A stretch of DNA of 64,000 bases from Cydia pomonella (GCF_033807575.1 NC_084711.1:4340001-4404000); one strand, 5' to 3'; counted from the stretch's first letter, positions 11,101 through 20,057 are shown. Notes: generated from the letters alone by a model not told the origin. Translations and numbers: made by a program.

Positions 11101-12357
11101 TGACGAATGTAATAAAACCGTTTTTGAATGGAATACAGAAATTACGTCAAAATATGTGGCCGAAACCGGCAAAACGTCCCACTTTGTCGCTTGCCATAAG
11201 GACGCCTTGACAGGTTATTCGTATAAAGAAACAAGCAAATCTCGTCTTTATGGCAAGCGACAAAGTGGGACGTTTTGCCGGTTTCGGTCACTCCATTTTC
11301 TATACCTTTAATGAAACGCTGCCAACTACATAAATGAAGGGTTTTTGTTAAATGTGTCGCCTATACTTCAACTCTTACATGTTTGTTATATATACCTACG
11401 TAAATATTTATTCACTATACGTACAAAATTACATTCAAATGTATCGTCTTTAAGCACTTATAATTTATACAGTACAAGCCTTGCTCAGTTGGGAACTAGA
11501 GTATTTTTATAACATGCTGAGTACGTTGACAGGTGTCATTTCCATACAATCTATAATCTTAAAATGTCACGCAAAATTGTATAGAGAAACATCTGTTCTT
11601 TTCTGATTACCCTTTCTGTTTGAAAAATACTATAAGTAACAGACGTCAGATGCCGAATGAAGTGACAACTTGACTTGACAAGTGAGTGTCATGGCCGCCA
11701 TAAATCTATCATGGTAACCATAAGGGCGTATTACAATATCCTGTAATTGTCGTTTTCAAGTTTACGTTTTAAGGCATAGTAATAATACTAATAATGCACA
11801 CATATTAAGACGATAATGTTATTGTATTAAAACGGAATACCACATATTGATTAGACCTGAAGTATTACTATATCAAAACGAAAATTTCTACCTCAAAATA
11901 GTTTTATCTCAATATGAATGAATGGGACTGATTTTTTAATAAGTCTGATTATTTAAACTAAGCATTTAAATGTTGTATTTCAAATTAGTAGTAAATTATT
12001 TACTTACGAGCATTCGTTCGCCAATAATATATTTACTATTAATGGAACGTTTCATTTTACTGGCAACACAGTGGTTGATTTGGTGGACTTTAATTATGAA
12101 TCAGGGTATACCAATCAACCATAAGGCAAAACAGAAAAACTTCAAGGCGGGGGCAGTGAGAATTAAACAAAAAACCGTAACTTTTGAGCGAAATAAAATT
12201 TGTAAATAAATATTATTCCCCTTCCTTCCAACAGGTCCTAGACTTATCAGAAGAAAAAGCGCTCGAGCACTTTCGGCTCAAGTTCACCGAGGCCGTCAAG
12301 AACACGTGGATGACGTCGTTCAACTGGGCCTTCCACAACTTCGACAAGAACAACTGA
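671..12357 (+). CDS. Pi3K92E: Class I PI3-kinase catalytic subunit p110 (C-terminal 571 aa, 5' end outside window)
   Basis: Phosphorylates PI(4,5)P2 to PIP3 at the plasma membrane in insulin and growth signalling, normally bound to a p85/p60 adaptor. Eleven exons: 671-853, 1855-2061, 2711-2854, 3871-3995, 4975-5125, 5432-5620, 6221-6363, 7295-7446, 8426-8605, 9526-9645, 12235-12357. All have GT/AG borders and consistent phases, ending in TGA at 12355-12357. Fragment residues about 1-220 are the helical domain; DPLYEMHELEK (44-54) matches the acidic helical-domain loop of p110 alpha that holds E542/E545, with both acids kept. The kinase domain has the ATP-site lysine in KIGDDLRQD (303-311), the catalytic loop DRHPDN (418-423) and DFG (436-438). 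The protein ends just after the kinase domain, which excludes class II enzymes (C-terminal PX/C2). The class I assignment rests on remembered family similarity, and the first exon here starts in phase 2. Catalytic motifs are intact. Confidence 0.93.
2117..2340 (-). repeat. Dispersed retroposon-like repeat with (TA)n tail
   Basis: A perfect (AT)n run (about 2117-2152) is followed by tactacgtcggtggcaaac and about 190 bp that recur in reverse orientation at 8160-8400 and in shorter form at 25790-25935. The tactacgtcgg end is always next to an A/T-rich simple run (TA, poly-T or AATTTT), so I read that as the 3' tail and place this copy on the minus strand. It lies in the PI3K intron between exons 1855-2061 and 2711-2854. 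It has no coding capacity. Confidence 0.75.
3381..3466. repeat. Short imperfect inverted repeat (fold-back)
   Basis: The left arm, ggctctagtgaaaaagggt, pairs with the right arm, accccttttcactagaga, across about 45 bp. It looks like a small MITE-type element in a PI3K intron. No family name is assigned. Confidence 0.55.
3480..3768 (+). repeat. Lepidopteran SINE containing a 5S rRNA-derived segment
   Basis: The copy starts at gggttccgtacccaaagg, continues through a run of gtctgtccgtcc motifs and ctgtatctcatgaaccgtga, and ends with gtccgactcgcac followed by ggccggtttttt. I recognise this as a very common moth SINE-type sequence. The middle carries a 5S rRNA fragment (separate entry). A related copy at 6416-6860 lacks the 5S segment. 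It lies in the PI3K intron just before exon 3871-3995. Confidence 0.75.
3643..3707 (+). pseudogene. 5S rRNA-derived fragment within a SINE
   Basis: About 65 bp match the 3' part of eukaryotic 5S rRNA: atcaccgaagttaagcaacg, then gtcagtacttggatgggtga, the internal control region side of the gene. The 5' half and the terminal stem of 5S are missing, so this cannot be a functional 5S gene. It is embedded in the SINE that spans it and was probably spread with that SINE. Confidence 0.8.
4066..4800. repeat. Intron stretch with degenerate LINE-like fragments
   Basis: 4075-4125 (catcattacatcagccg, then aactgctggacaaaggc) resembles a widespread lepidopteran LINE-derived motif. 4540-4640 (acacatttattcagcaaata, then ggccacaaggccacaaac) looks like a LINE 3' end in reverse. 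Between them, 4190-4420 is GC-richer and unassigned. Nothing here is coding. This is family recognition by eye only. Confidence 0.4.
5243..5380. mobile_element. MITE-like fold-back element, 138 bp
   Basis: The terminal inverted repeats start gtacagtcaaggtattaaat and are matched by atttaataccttgactgtac at the other end; the pairing continues inward through the atcgac/gtcgat bases. The centre is AT-rich with a second small palindrome (tgtatacac and gtgtatacat). It lies in the short PI3K intron before exon 5432-5620. Confidence 0.8.
6048..6111. repeat. Small inverted repeat, 64 bp
   Basis: agatggcgctgta at the left is mirrored by tatagcgccatct at the right. The arms are about 13 bp, and the spacer carries no signal I recognise. 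It sits in a PI3K intron. Confidence 0.6.
6416..6860 (+). repeat. SINE copy interrupted by a second element
   Basis: 6416-6570 carries the same start (agggttccgtatccaaaggg, then ctgtatctcatgaaccgtga) as the SINE at 3480. The SINE continuation (aagtggcgggctcccatata, then acgtgattttttg) resumes only at about 6820. The intervening 6580-6808 is foreign: gtacattacgatacaagtgc at its left, a small hairpin (acagtacatatgg / ccatatgtactgt) at its right end, and no reading frame. The simplest reading is a later insertion of a non-autonomous element into the SINE. Confidence 0.6.
7126..7220. repeat. Imperfect inverted repeat, 95 bp
   Basis: ctaacccggggttaaccggt pairs, with a few mismatches, with aacctgttaactccgggtta on the right. 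It is a fold-back element in the intron before PI3K exon 7295-7446. Confidence 0.6.
8160..8405 (+). repeat. Dispersed retroposon-like repeat, second copy
   Basis: This is the reverse complement of the family at 2117-2340: acctccaccttacagaaaac, then gttcctgccggtgagtaaga, then ggtcggcaacgcgcatgtaa, ending gtttgccaccacgtagtata followed by an A/T-rich tail. At about 240 bp it is the longest copy here and shows the tail at its 3' end. It ends about 20 bp upstream of the splice acceptor of PI3K exon 8426-8605, so it supplies most of the sequence just before that splice site. Confidence 0.75.
9029..9152. mobile_element. MITE-like fold-back element, 124 bp
   Basis: The left arm runs gcggttgtagctcggccgta to tttttatcacttgtcactat; the right arm runs catagtgacaagtgataaaa to tgctacagccgc. 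The arms are about 42 bp with a few mismatches and a short loop. PI3K intron. Confidence 0.75.
9834..9980. mobile_element. MITE-like fold-back element, 147 bp
   Basis: The arms cgctggcccaatattacagg and cctgtaatattgggccagcg are perfect for 20 bp and the pairing extends inward. There is a further central palindrome (cattgtcatagt and actatgacaatg). It lies in the long intron before the last PI3K exon. Confidence 0.85.
10055..10200 (-). repeat. LINE 3'-end fragment
   Basis: Contains (caata)n, tcgtctttattgcacaacct and acaggcggccttatcgctgc, then gagcgatctcttccagacaa. I recognise this as the reversed 3' end of a common lepidopteran non-LTR element. A related, more decayed piece lies at 10885-10975. 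There is no coding part. Confidence 0.6.
10479..10620. mobile_element. MITE-like fold-back element, 142 bp
   Basis: Long arms: the left runs from aaaaaacttaagtaagtcac to cgtgttcgaatagaca; the right begins tgtctattcgaacacgtcac and ends cttacttaagtttttt. There are about 55 bp per arm with a short A/C-rich loop. It lies in the last PI3K intron. Confidence 0.85.
10885..10975 (-). repeat. Decayed LINE 3'-end fragment
   Basis: ttattgcacataaaaaagag, then acaacaggcggacttaatgc and aataggcattctctata, parallel the segment at 10055-10200. Short and diverged. Confidence 0.5.
11157..11289. mobile_element. MITE-like fold-back element, 133 bp
   Basis: The left arm begins ggccgaaaccggcaaaacgt and extends through cccactttgtcgcttgccat; the right arm starts atggcaagcgacaaagtggg and ends with acgttttgccggtttcggt. 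Near-perfect arms of about 45 bp enclose an unrelated loop. Last PI3K intron. Confidence 0.85.
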
Positions 12358-12360
12358 CAG

Positions 12361-14832
12361 CGGCCCGCGCCCCGGCGCCGCCCGCCGGCCCGCCGCGCGC
12401 CGCAGACGCTGTAGCCGCTCCACCTGCTGCTCGGAGCCCCCGGCCCGCCCGCCGGCCCGCCGCGCGCCGCAGACGCTGTAGCCGCTCCACCTGCTGCTCG
12501 GAGCCCCCGGCCCGCCCGCCGGCCCGCCGCGCGCCGCAGACGCTGTAGCCGCTCCACCTGCTGCTCGGAGCCCCCGGCCCGCCCGCCGGCCCGCCGCGCG
12601 CCGCAGACGCTGTAGCCGCTCCACCTGCTGCTCGGAGCCCCCGGCCCGCCCGCCGGCCCGCCGCGCGCCGCAGACGCTGTAGCCGCTCCACCTGCTGCTC
12701 GGAGCCCCCGGCCCGCCCGCCGGCCCGCCGCGCGCCGCAGACGCTGTAGCCGCTCCACCTGCTGCTCGGAGCCCCCGGCCCGCCCGCCGGCCCGCCGCGC
12801 GCCGCAGACGCTGTAGCCGCTCCACCTGCTGCTCGGAGCCCCCGGCCCGCCCGCCGGCCCGCCGCGCGCCGCAGACGCTGTAGCCGCTCCACCTGCTGCT
12901 CGGAGCCCCCGGCCCGCCCGCCGGCCCGCCGCGCGCCGCAGACGCTGTAGCCGCTCCACCTGCTGCTCGGAGCCCCCGGCCCGCCCGCCGGCCCGCCGCG
13001 CGCCGCAGACGCTGTAGCCGCTCCACCTGCTGCTCGGAGCCCCCGGCCCGCCCGCCGGCCCGCCGCGCGCCGCAGACGCTGTAGCCGCTCCACCTGCTGC
13101 TCGGAGCCCCCGGCCCGCCCGCCGGCCCGCCGCGCGCCGCAGACGCTGTAGCCGCTCCACCTGCTGCTCGGAGCCCCCGGCCCGCCCGCCGGCCCGCCGC
13201 GCGCCGCAGACGCTGTAGCCGCTCCACCTGCTGCTCGGAGCCCCCGGCCCGCCCGCCGGCCCGCCGCGCGCCGCAGACGCTGTAGCCGCTCCACCTGCTG
13301 CTCGGAGCCCCCGGCCCGCCCGCCGGCCCGCCGCGCGCCGCAGACGCTGTAGCCGCTCCACCTGCTGCTCGGAGCCCCCGGCCCGCCCGCCGGCCCGCCG
13401 CGCGCCGCAGACGCTGTAGCCGCTCCACCTGCTGCTCGGAGCCCCCGGCCCGCCCGCCGGCCCGCCGCGCGCCGCAGACGCTGTAGCCGCTCCACCTGCT
13501 GCTCGGAGCCCCCGGCCCGCCCGCCGGCCCGCCGCGCGCCGCAGACGCTGTAGCCGCTCCACCTGCTGCTCGGAGCCCCCGGCCCGCCCGCCGGCCCGCC
13601 GCGCGCCGCAGACGCTGTAGCCGCTCCACCTGCTGCTCGGAGCCCCCGGCCCGCCCGCCGGCCCGCCGCGCGCCGCAGACGCTGTAGCCGCTCCACCTGC
13701 TGCTCGGAGCCCCCGGCCCGCCCGCCGGCCCGCCGCGCGCCGCAGACGCTGTAGCCGCTCCACCTGCTGCTCGGAGCCCCCGGCCCGCCCGCCGGCCCGC
13801 CGCGCGCCGCAGACGCTGTAGCCGCTCCACCTGCTGCTCGGAGCCCCCGGCCCGCCCGCCGGCCCGCCGCGCGCCGCAGACGCTGTAGCCGCTCCACCTG
13901 CTGCTCGGAGCCCCCGGCCCGCCCGCCGGCCCGCCGCGCGCCGCAGACGCTGTAGCCGCTCCACCTGCTGCTCGGAGCCCCCGGCCCGCCCGCCGGCCCG
14001 CCGCGCGCCGCAGACGCTGTAGCCGCTCCACCTGCTGCTCGGAGCCCCCGGCCCGCCCGCCGGCCCGCCGCGCGCCGCAGACGCTGTAGCCGCTCCACCT
14101 GCTGCTCGGAGCCCCCGGCCCGCCCGCCGGCCCGCCGCGCGCCGCAGACGCTGTAGCCGCTCCACCTGCTGCTCGGAGCCCCCGGCCCGCCCGCCGGCCC
14201 GCCGCGCGCCGCAGACGCTGTAGCCGCTCCACCTGCTGCTCGGAGCCCCCGGCCCGCCCGCCGGCCCGCCGCGCGCCGCAGACGCTGTAGCCGCTCCACC
14301 TGCTGCTCGGAGCCCCCGGCCCGCCCGCCGGCCCGCCGCGCGCCGCAGACGCTGTAGCCGCTCCACCTGCTGCTCGGAGCCCCCGGCCCGCCCGCCGGCC
14401 CGCCGCGCGCCGCAGACGCTGTAGCCGCTCCACCTGCTGCTCGGAGCCCCCGGCCCGCCCGCCGGCCCGCCGCGCGCCGCAGACGCTGTAGCCGCTCCAC
14501 CTGCTGCTCGGAGCCCCCGGCCCGCCCGCCGGCCCGCCGCGCGCCGCAGACGCTGTAGCCGCTCCACCTGCTGCTCGGAGCCCCCGGCCCGCCCGCCGGC
14601 CCGCCGCGCGCCGCAGACGCTGTAGCCGCTCCACCTGCTGCTCGGAGCCCCCGGCCCGCCCGCCGGCCCGCCGCGCGCCGCAGACGCTGTAGCCGCTCCA
14701 CCTGCTGCTCGGAGCCCCCGGCCCGCCCGCCGGCCCGCCGCGCGCCGCAGACGCTGTAGCCGCTCCACCTGCTGCTCGGAGCCCCCGGCCCGCCCGCCGG
14801 CCCGCCGCGCGCCGCAGACGCTGTAGCCGCTC
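12361..14832. repeat. 67-bp GC-rich minisatellite in the probable PI3K 3' UTR
   Basis: The unit, for example from cacctgctgctcggagcccc to agacgctgtagccgctc, recurs exactly every 67 bp. The anchor cacctgctgctcgg first occurs at 12421 and last at 14766, i.e. 35 intervals, or about 36.6 copies in all. The unit has 11 A/T among 67 bases (84% GC). Copies look identical by eye except the first, where bases near 12361-12385 differ. The array starts three bases after the PI3K stop and ends abruptly at gccgctc (14832). Because 67 is one more than a multiple of three and the unit has no minus-strand stop, all three minus frames are open for about 2.6 kb; these are not genes. Confidence 0.97.
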
Positions 14833-15239
14833 GTGAGGTCCGTCTGCTGCGAGGATTGAGTGCGCATACCCAGGACAAATCCGTGCGTTCACGTTTTAAT
14901 TCTTCAACATTCAAATTCCCAAATAATATACTACCTAATGATTTAAGGAGCGCTCCAGGTCTGGAATGAAGAGGTAAGGAATAGAATCTCCATGTACCAA
15001 AAAGTGTCTGTCAAAAAACCTTAAATAATTATGTTGCGCTACAATACCTAGAATACTTGAAAAAGAAATCTAGTCATAGACAGCGCACTTCACTCCGCCA
15101 ATATCGCCTACGTTCTTAGCTACTCTAGCGCTACTCTGGCGAGATTCGGACCTATTATTTATAGCTGACAGCTGGACACTTTTGCATCAGTTTTGCCTAT
15201 GGAGAGTGTATTCCTTACCTCTACTTTCCATAGTTCCAA

Positions 15240-15341
15240 GGGCCTATTCCTCGAACGGTATAACTCTAATATTATTAGTGTGTTGCCATGGAAAGTAATA
15301 CGATTTAACAGTTCGTAATACCGTTCGAGAAATGGGCCCCA
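15240..15341. repeat. Imperfect inverted repeat, about 100 bp
   Basis: gggcctattcctcgaacggt and taccgttcgagaaatgggcc form the arms; the centre includes taatattatta. It is a fold-back element in the 3' flank of PI3K. The assembly copy is at 42574-42675. Confidence 0.65.
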
Positions 15342-15458
15342 GGTGTCGCCTTAAGTGTATTGAAACTAATAAGTTTCATAAGTTGCGTTTGTAAGACTAA
15401 TAAGTCTTATCACCGTTGTAAAAGGAATAATAAATTGGCCTAGGAAATTTAGAAAATC

Positions 15459-15464
15459 AATAAA
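15459..15464 (+). terminator. Candidate polyadenylation signal for PI3K
   Basis: AATAAA in the context aaaatcaataaagaggctt. I noticed no good candidate between the PI3K stop and this one, which would make the 3' UTR about 3.1 kb including the whole minisatellite. The match is short and could be chance. Confidence 0.3.
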
Positions 15465-17037
15465 GAGGCTTAGGAAGAAATTATAGTATATGGAATTAAT
15501 AACAAATTATCTTCAGAATATCCTTCAAAATATCCCTTTTCAAAGTACCCATTTGTATACGTTGATAATAGTAGAGGTGGCCACATGCGTGCTCAATTCT
15601 TCACAGTAACTACTTAGTTAAAGAGCATAATGTTCGCCGCAGTCATACTTAAGTGCGAGGAAAGAGGATATATAGATAAATATTCAACGTTTAGCATTCG
15701 GGCTGGTTGCGTTTTTTACGTGAATAGCGAAATTGTATGGGTGCGTGGGAAAGTAGACTTTATTTTAATTGTAATTATCGTTATAATCGATGGACTGGAA
15801 CTGCGGCGAGCATATCTTTAACGTCTGTTACATGTTTTGTTACGTTTTCGAAACGACTTCGATTGTATCAAAATATTGCATTTTTTAAAGGCCAAGAGTG
15901 TATGCTTGTCGTTCATCACAATTTCGATAACGTAACAAAAGTATATTATGTAGTTATAGGAGCAGAGGAGCCCAAAAATTCGCTTAATCGACCCGTCGAA
16001 TGTAGAAAGTTAGGCGGAGTATTGAAGTCGATTCGGCGGGTCGCAGCGGTCAATAGGCTGTGATAACGACGCGAGATCAGGAGACGATTAAAGGCCTGTG
16101 CACATCGGATGCGTGCTCATAGCGCTCAGTGCGCGTTGTAATATACAGATCCTTATAAAACATGGCACACAGCTTGCGTTACGTGTGCGTTCAAGGCTCT
16201 TTAGCAAACGCGTGCACTTCTACGCACACGCAGCCGGTATGCTCTGGCCTTAACTAGTGACTATGTTTGGAGTTAGTGTTAGTAGTTCATGTGGCAAATG
16301 CGGCGGACACCCGACACCGCGCGGTTTCTATTTAGGTCAAATATCAGATAAAACTTTTAGGTTTAGGAATTCGGATCAAAATTTCGTTTTTCATGTAGTT
16401 ATTAAGAGTTTGTGTACTCTAGTGAAATGTTTTCGTAAAGGGAAGGAAAGTATGGCGATGTACGGACCGCTGCGGCCGGGCTCCTCTCGTTGTATATTGT
16501 TACGCCATTAACTATATAAATCATGCATTATAGACGTAATTTTTGCACCTACTAGCTTTTTTAAATGTCCCTGACTAATACAGGGTGATTGCACTGTTAA
16601 AACTAAAGAGACGCAGGAATCTTCTCAGTTGAGGCCTAGCGGTGTTCGCACCCTGTATGTTTTCGAAGGGGATTTATCATAGTTTTAGCAGTATTATATC
16701 GATTATAATGTAAGTATCGATTTAGGGTGAGAAGCTATTTTTAAGTTTTTTATAACATCAGGCTACCTCATGGTGTGGTGTACTAACGCGAACTCACTAA
16801 TCACTCGCATTATTTCAATTGTCTTAGTTCGCCCCCGTCACTTGTATTATTTTAAGGGTCGCACCTAACCGTCTGTCACTGTCAAAACGTTCCCTAAATT
16901 GTATTGTATGGGGAGTTTCAGAGTTCTTCGATCAGTCCGCCGATTGTTGTTCGTGCCACTGGGCCATAGTGAAATGACAATGTATTTTAATAGCTAGACT
17001 ACTAGAATTTTTACGACGACAAGGATTTATAAAACAT

Positions 17038-17119
17038 GTACAGTCAGCAAAACTATTCGCTTAATACTTTTGCATGTTTGTATGCAGGGGTGCTAGGCTA
17101 ATCGTTATGCTGACTGTAC
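17038..17119. repeat. Fold-back element, 82 bp
   Basis: The arms are gtacagtcagcaaaactatt and cgttatgctgactgtac. The terminal gtacagtcagc is shared with the elements at 24261 and 38955, suggesting one MITE family. The assembly copy is at 44372-44453. Confidence 0.6.
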
Positions 17120-17183
17120 CATCGTCCAAACTGTTAACTGATCAATCTAAACCTTATTGCGAAGATATAAGGTCCACCATAAT

Positions 17184-17724
17184 TTAAGAGGGGGCTGACA
17201 CAAAATTGTAATTTTTAATTTGAATTTTTACACGGTTTAATCGCGAGAAAATGCTATGAAAAAACTCAAACGGAAAGGTCAAGATGACCTGTCTGGCTTA
17301 GTGAGTAATGACTGTGCCTATGAAGCCGATGTACCGGGTTCGAAACCCGGTAAAGGCATTTATTTGTGTGATGACCGTGGATATTTGTTCCTGAGTCATG
17401 GGTGTTTTCTATGTATTTAAGTATTTATATATATTTATTAATATCCTTTATTCATTTAAATACTTATTATTATTACTTAAAGCAGTCATCGCGGTTTTGG
17501 TTGTCATTCGGGGTGAATGACCTCGATAACTGCTTATTTAATGTCATATATTTTATATGTTATCTACACTACAAAGGGTTTTTACTCGAGCAGTTTAAAA
17601 GGTATCGGGGGCTTAAAGGCGTATCCATACTACTAGTTTGATGTACCGCGGTGTTGCATCCCGCGATCACTGGATAAAAGGTAAAAAGTTCTCTCAAATG
17701 TCCTGACTTCATGCCCCCTCTTAA
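17184..17724. mobile_element. TTAA-bounded non-autonomous element with a nested SINE fragment
   Basis: The element is bounded by TTAA at 17184-17187 and 17721-17724. Its ends are inverted copies of GAGGGGGC, giving TTAAGAGGGGGC at the left and GCCCCCTCTTAA at the right. A TTAA duplication with short GC-rich terminal repeats is the signature of piggyBac-type MITEs. There is no transposase frame. A tRNA-derived SINE fragment lies at 17291-17440. The repeat is only 12 bp, so chance pairing is not fully excluded. The assembly copy is at 44518-45058. Confidence 0.5.
17291..17440 (+). repeat. tRNA-derived SINE, 5' part
   Basis: gtctggcttagtgagtaatg (A-box-like) and ccgggttcgaaacccggt (B box) are followed by the family tail ttgttcctgagtcatgggtg, tttctatgtatttaagtatt. 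Other copies are at 18599 and 24790. It is not a tRNA gene: no acceptor stem is formed and the sequence runs on into the SINE body. Confidence 0.8.
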
Positions 17725-17778
17725 GTGTTGCTGTTACTATTAGTGCTATCCTTGTCGTTGCCATTGACACTAAACGTT

Positions 17779-17876
17779 TATAGTTCGTGTCTTGACGCTC
17801 GTGACTCGTAATATCATATTATTAAAGGTTAGATTTGACAAATCTGTGCGTCATCGTGTATGACACGAACTATATC
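17779..17876. repeat. Fold-back element, copy A of a diverged pair
   Basis: Ends atagttcgtgtc and gacacgaactat. The inside reads ttaaaggttagatttgacaa, then ctgtgcgtcatcgtg. The element at 18213-18320 has the same plan with many substitutions. The assembly copy is at 45113-45210. Confidence 0.6.
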
Positions 17877-18212
17877 TTCTGTCAAAATGTTGTAAGGTTC
17901 ACTATAACTGGCATCTGTTAATAGAATGAAATTGAATGAAAAGAATTTAAATGAATGGTACTTGGTATGATTCACAGTTATAGATAGAACTAATATTAGT
18001 TCATTCATTCATGCCAGTTTGGTACATCGATCTGTAGGAAAACAATCTTTGTTTTGTTGACGAATTATTGTTATCTAAACATAATTTTTGGCCGATTGAG
18101 CTCATTATAGCTCTCGTGGGCTTAGTCCAGTTAAAATTTATAGATAAAATAGTCTTGCGACTATGTATTTCTCGACGCTTATAATCGAACGAGATATACC
18201 GTATTATGTATA

Positions 18213-18320
18213 TATAGATCGTATCATTCACGAGGGCACGTGCCTTGGTTCGTATTGTCATGCCATTAAAAGTTAGAATTGTCAAATTCGCGCGTCATCG
18301 TGAATGACTCGATCTATGTC
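18213..18320. repeat. Fold-back element, copy B of a diverged pair
   Basis: Ends atagatcgtatcattcacga and tcgtgaatgactcgatctat. The inside, ttaaaagttagaattgtcaa then cgcgcgtcatcgtg, aligns with the element at 17779-17876. The assembly copy is at 45547-45654. Confidence 0.6.
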
Positions 18321-18598
18321 AGTGACTAGCAGAAGGTAACTTATTAACAAATATCTTAACTGGTAGTGTGACCAGTTAGCTCAACTTAGATCACTAAAAT
18401 AATGAAATTTAGCACTGAATGGGACGCCTTAGTTTACTAAACGTCGATTACTGATACGAATATGCCTTACCGACGCACAGTGAAACCTAGATAATTAGGA
18501 AAACTTTAATAATTGCAGACAAGTGGCCGGTCTCAGTCCTTTAGTAAAAAAAAATCTCTATAATTGAAATTATGGAACCGGCAGCAAATTGACGATCT

Positions 18599-18845
18599 AT
18601 CTGGCTTAGTGGGTAGTGACCCTGCCTATAAAGCCGATGGTCCCGTGTTCAAATCCTGGTAAGGGCATTTATTCGCTTGATGAGCATGGATATTTGTTCC
18701 TGAGTCATGGCATTGTTTTCTATGTATTTAAGTATTTATACATATATTATACATATCGTTGTCTAAGTACCTCCAACACTAGCCATATTGAGCCTTCTGT
18801 GGGACTTAGTCTATTTGTGTAATAATGTCACACAATATTTATTTA
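18599..18845 (+). repeat. tRNA-derived SINE, near full length
   Basis: The A-box region atctggcttagtgggtagtg is followed by a degenerate B box (gtgttcaaatcctgg), then tgttcctgagtcatgg, atgtatttaagtatttatac and a 3' part with gtgggacttagtctatttgt. About 250 bp; the 3' part matches the copy at 24790. The assembly copy is at 45933-46179. Confidence 0.8.
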
Positions 18846-20057
18846 GGGTTAAATTATCCAGGTTTCACTGTACTTTAGATTTAAGTTACTACAACACTTA
18901 GCAAATTAGCGTTAATGTTCCACGTCAGTGTATTTAATTGATGGATTCGTCGAATACCCACGTCACGTTCGGCAATTGTTTATCAATTAATGGTTCAAAA
19001 AAGCAACCGCATTTACTGTGTCTTGAGGAAAAGGTTTTTGTGATTATATATGTAGTTGTATTAGCTGAAATATTATTTAGGCTGAATGCCGTATATTGAT
19101 TTTAGGAGCTCATTTCATATTAAATATTAATTTGATAATATTAGAAGTTTTCCAACGTAATAATTCTAATATTATTAGGTATTTTTTATAAATGGTCTCT
19201 GAGAATTTATGCCAATTAAAAAAAGGGTTAACCCCAAAAAAATTATTCATTGCTTGGCATGTGTTGAATGTCATTGCTAATTCTGAGCCAAACGATAAAA
19301 GACAGTAGATGCATTCAATATTACCTCAATCTAATGATAACATATCAGTCAGCGTTTTTATATTAGTACGTGGTAAAAGCACTTGTTTGCCGACATCATA
19401 TTGCCGTTGAACAGCGGTGTCAGAAGAATAGTGTTTTACTGAGTAACGACTTAATTTGGAACGCCATATACGTCTAGCTTGCGCTAACCGTTAAATGTTT
19501 TTTAGAGAGCAAACTAAACCTTACTGTAAGGTCATGTGTAAGAGGAACAGATTATTTTGCTCGGAGCAAGATAATTCCTTACAAGTGTTTCTTTTGAGAA
19601 TTATTTGGACAATATAAACGTTGATAATTATAATTTTTATTGGTATATTAATAGATGTCAATGGCGTTCTAGCGAGTCTAATTTGGTGTTCATAATAACC
19701 TCAATTATTCTATAAATCACAGTATAATAATGTATTAATAATTTCAGTTGAATTCACTAAATAATGAAAATAATTTGCAGTGACTAATAATGTTATATAT
19801 GATATTATGAGTTGTTTGCGGTGAAGCCGCCGCTATAGACACCGTCTGGCGTCTAGAGGAACGCTTGTAATGAGAACGCTGCGGTTGTGGTTTCACTAGA
19901 TCAGTAAACCTTACGGTACTGAACGTGAACTACCTACCGATCAGAAAAGCTTTCAGACTTGTCCTTTTTTGCGTTCATAAGAGCATTGTATTGAACGTTA
20001 ATCGCGTGACATGATGAAACAAAAAATTGAAATTGAAATGTCCATGGGTTTTGTGTT

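Noticed and set aside
12361..14832. CRISPR-like array
   Set aside because: The units are contiguous with no unique spacers, the host is an insect, and no cas-like gene is near. It is a minisatellite.
12213..14914. Three minus-strand open frames of 864-884 codons with a cyclic Ala/Arg/Gly-rich product
   Set aside because: They are the same 67-bp satellite read in three phases, overlapping each other and the real last PI3K exon on the opposite strand. No start context, domain or end sequence supports a gene.
15630..16511. Small plus-strand open frames (63-108 codons) present in both duplicated halves
   Set aside because: Their apparent conservation is only the assembly duplication. They lack recognisable domains and splice framing, and they overlap each other.
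17291..17360. Functional tRNA gene
   Set aside because: A good B box and an A-box-like start are present, but no acceptor stem closes, and the same head plus the same non-tRNA body recurs at 18599 and 24790. It is a tRNA-derived SINE.
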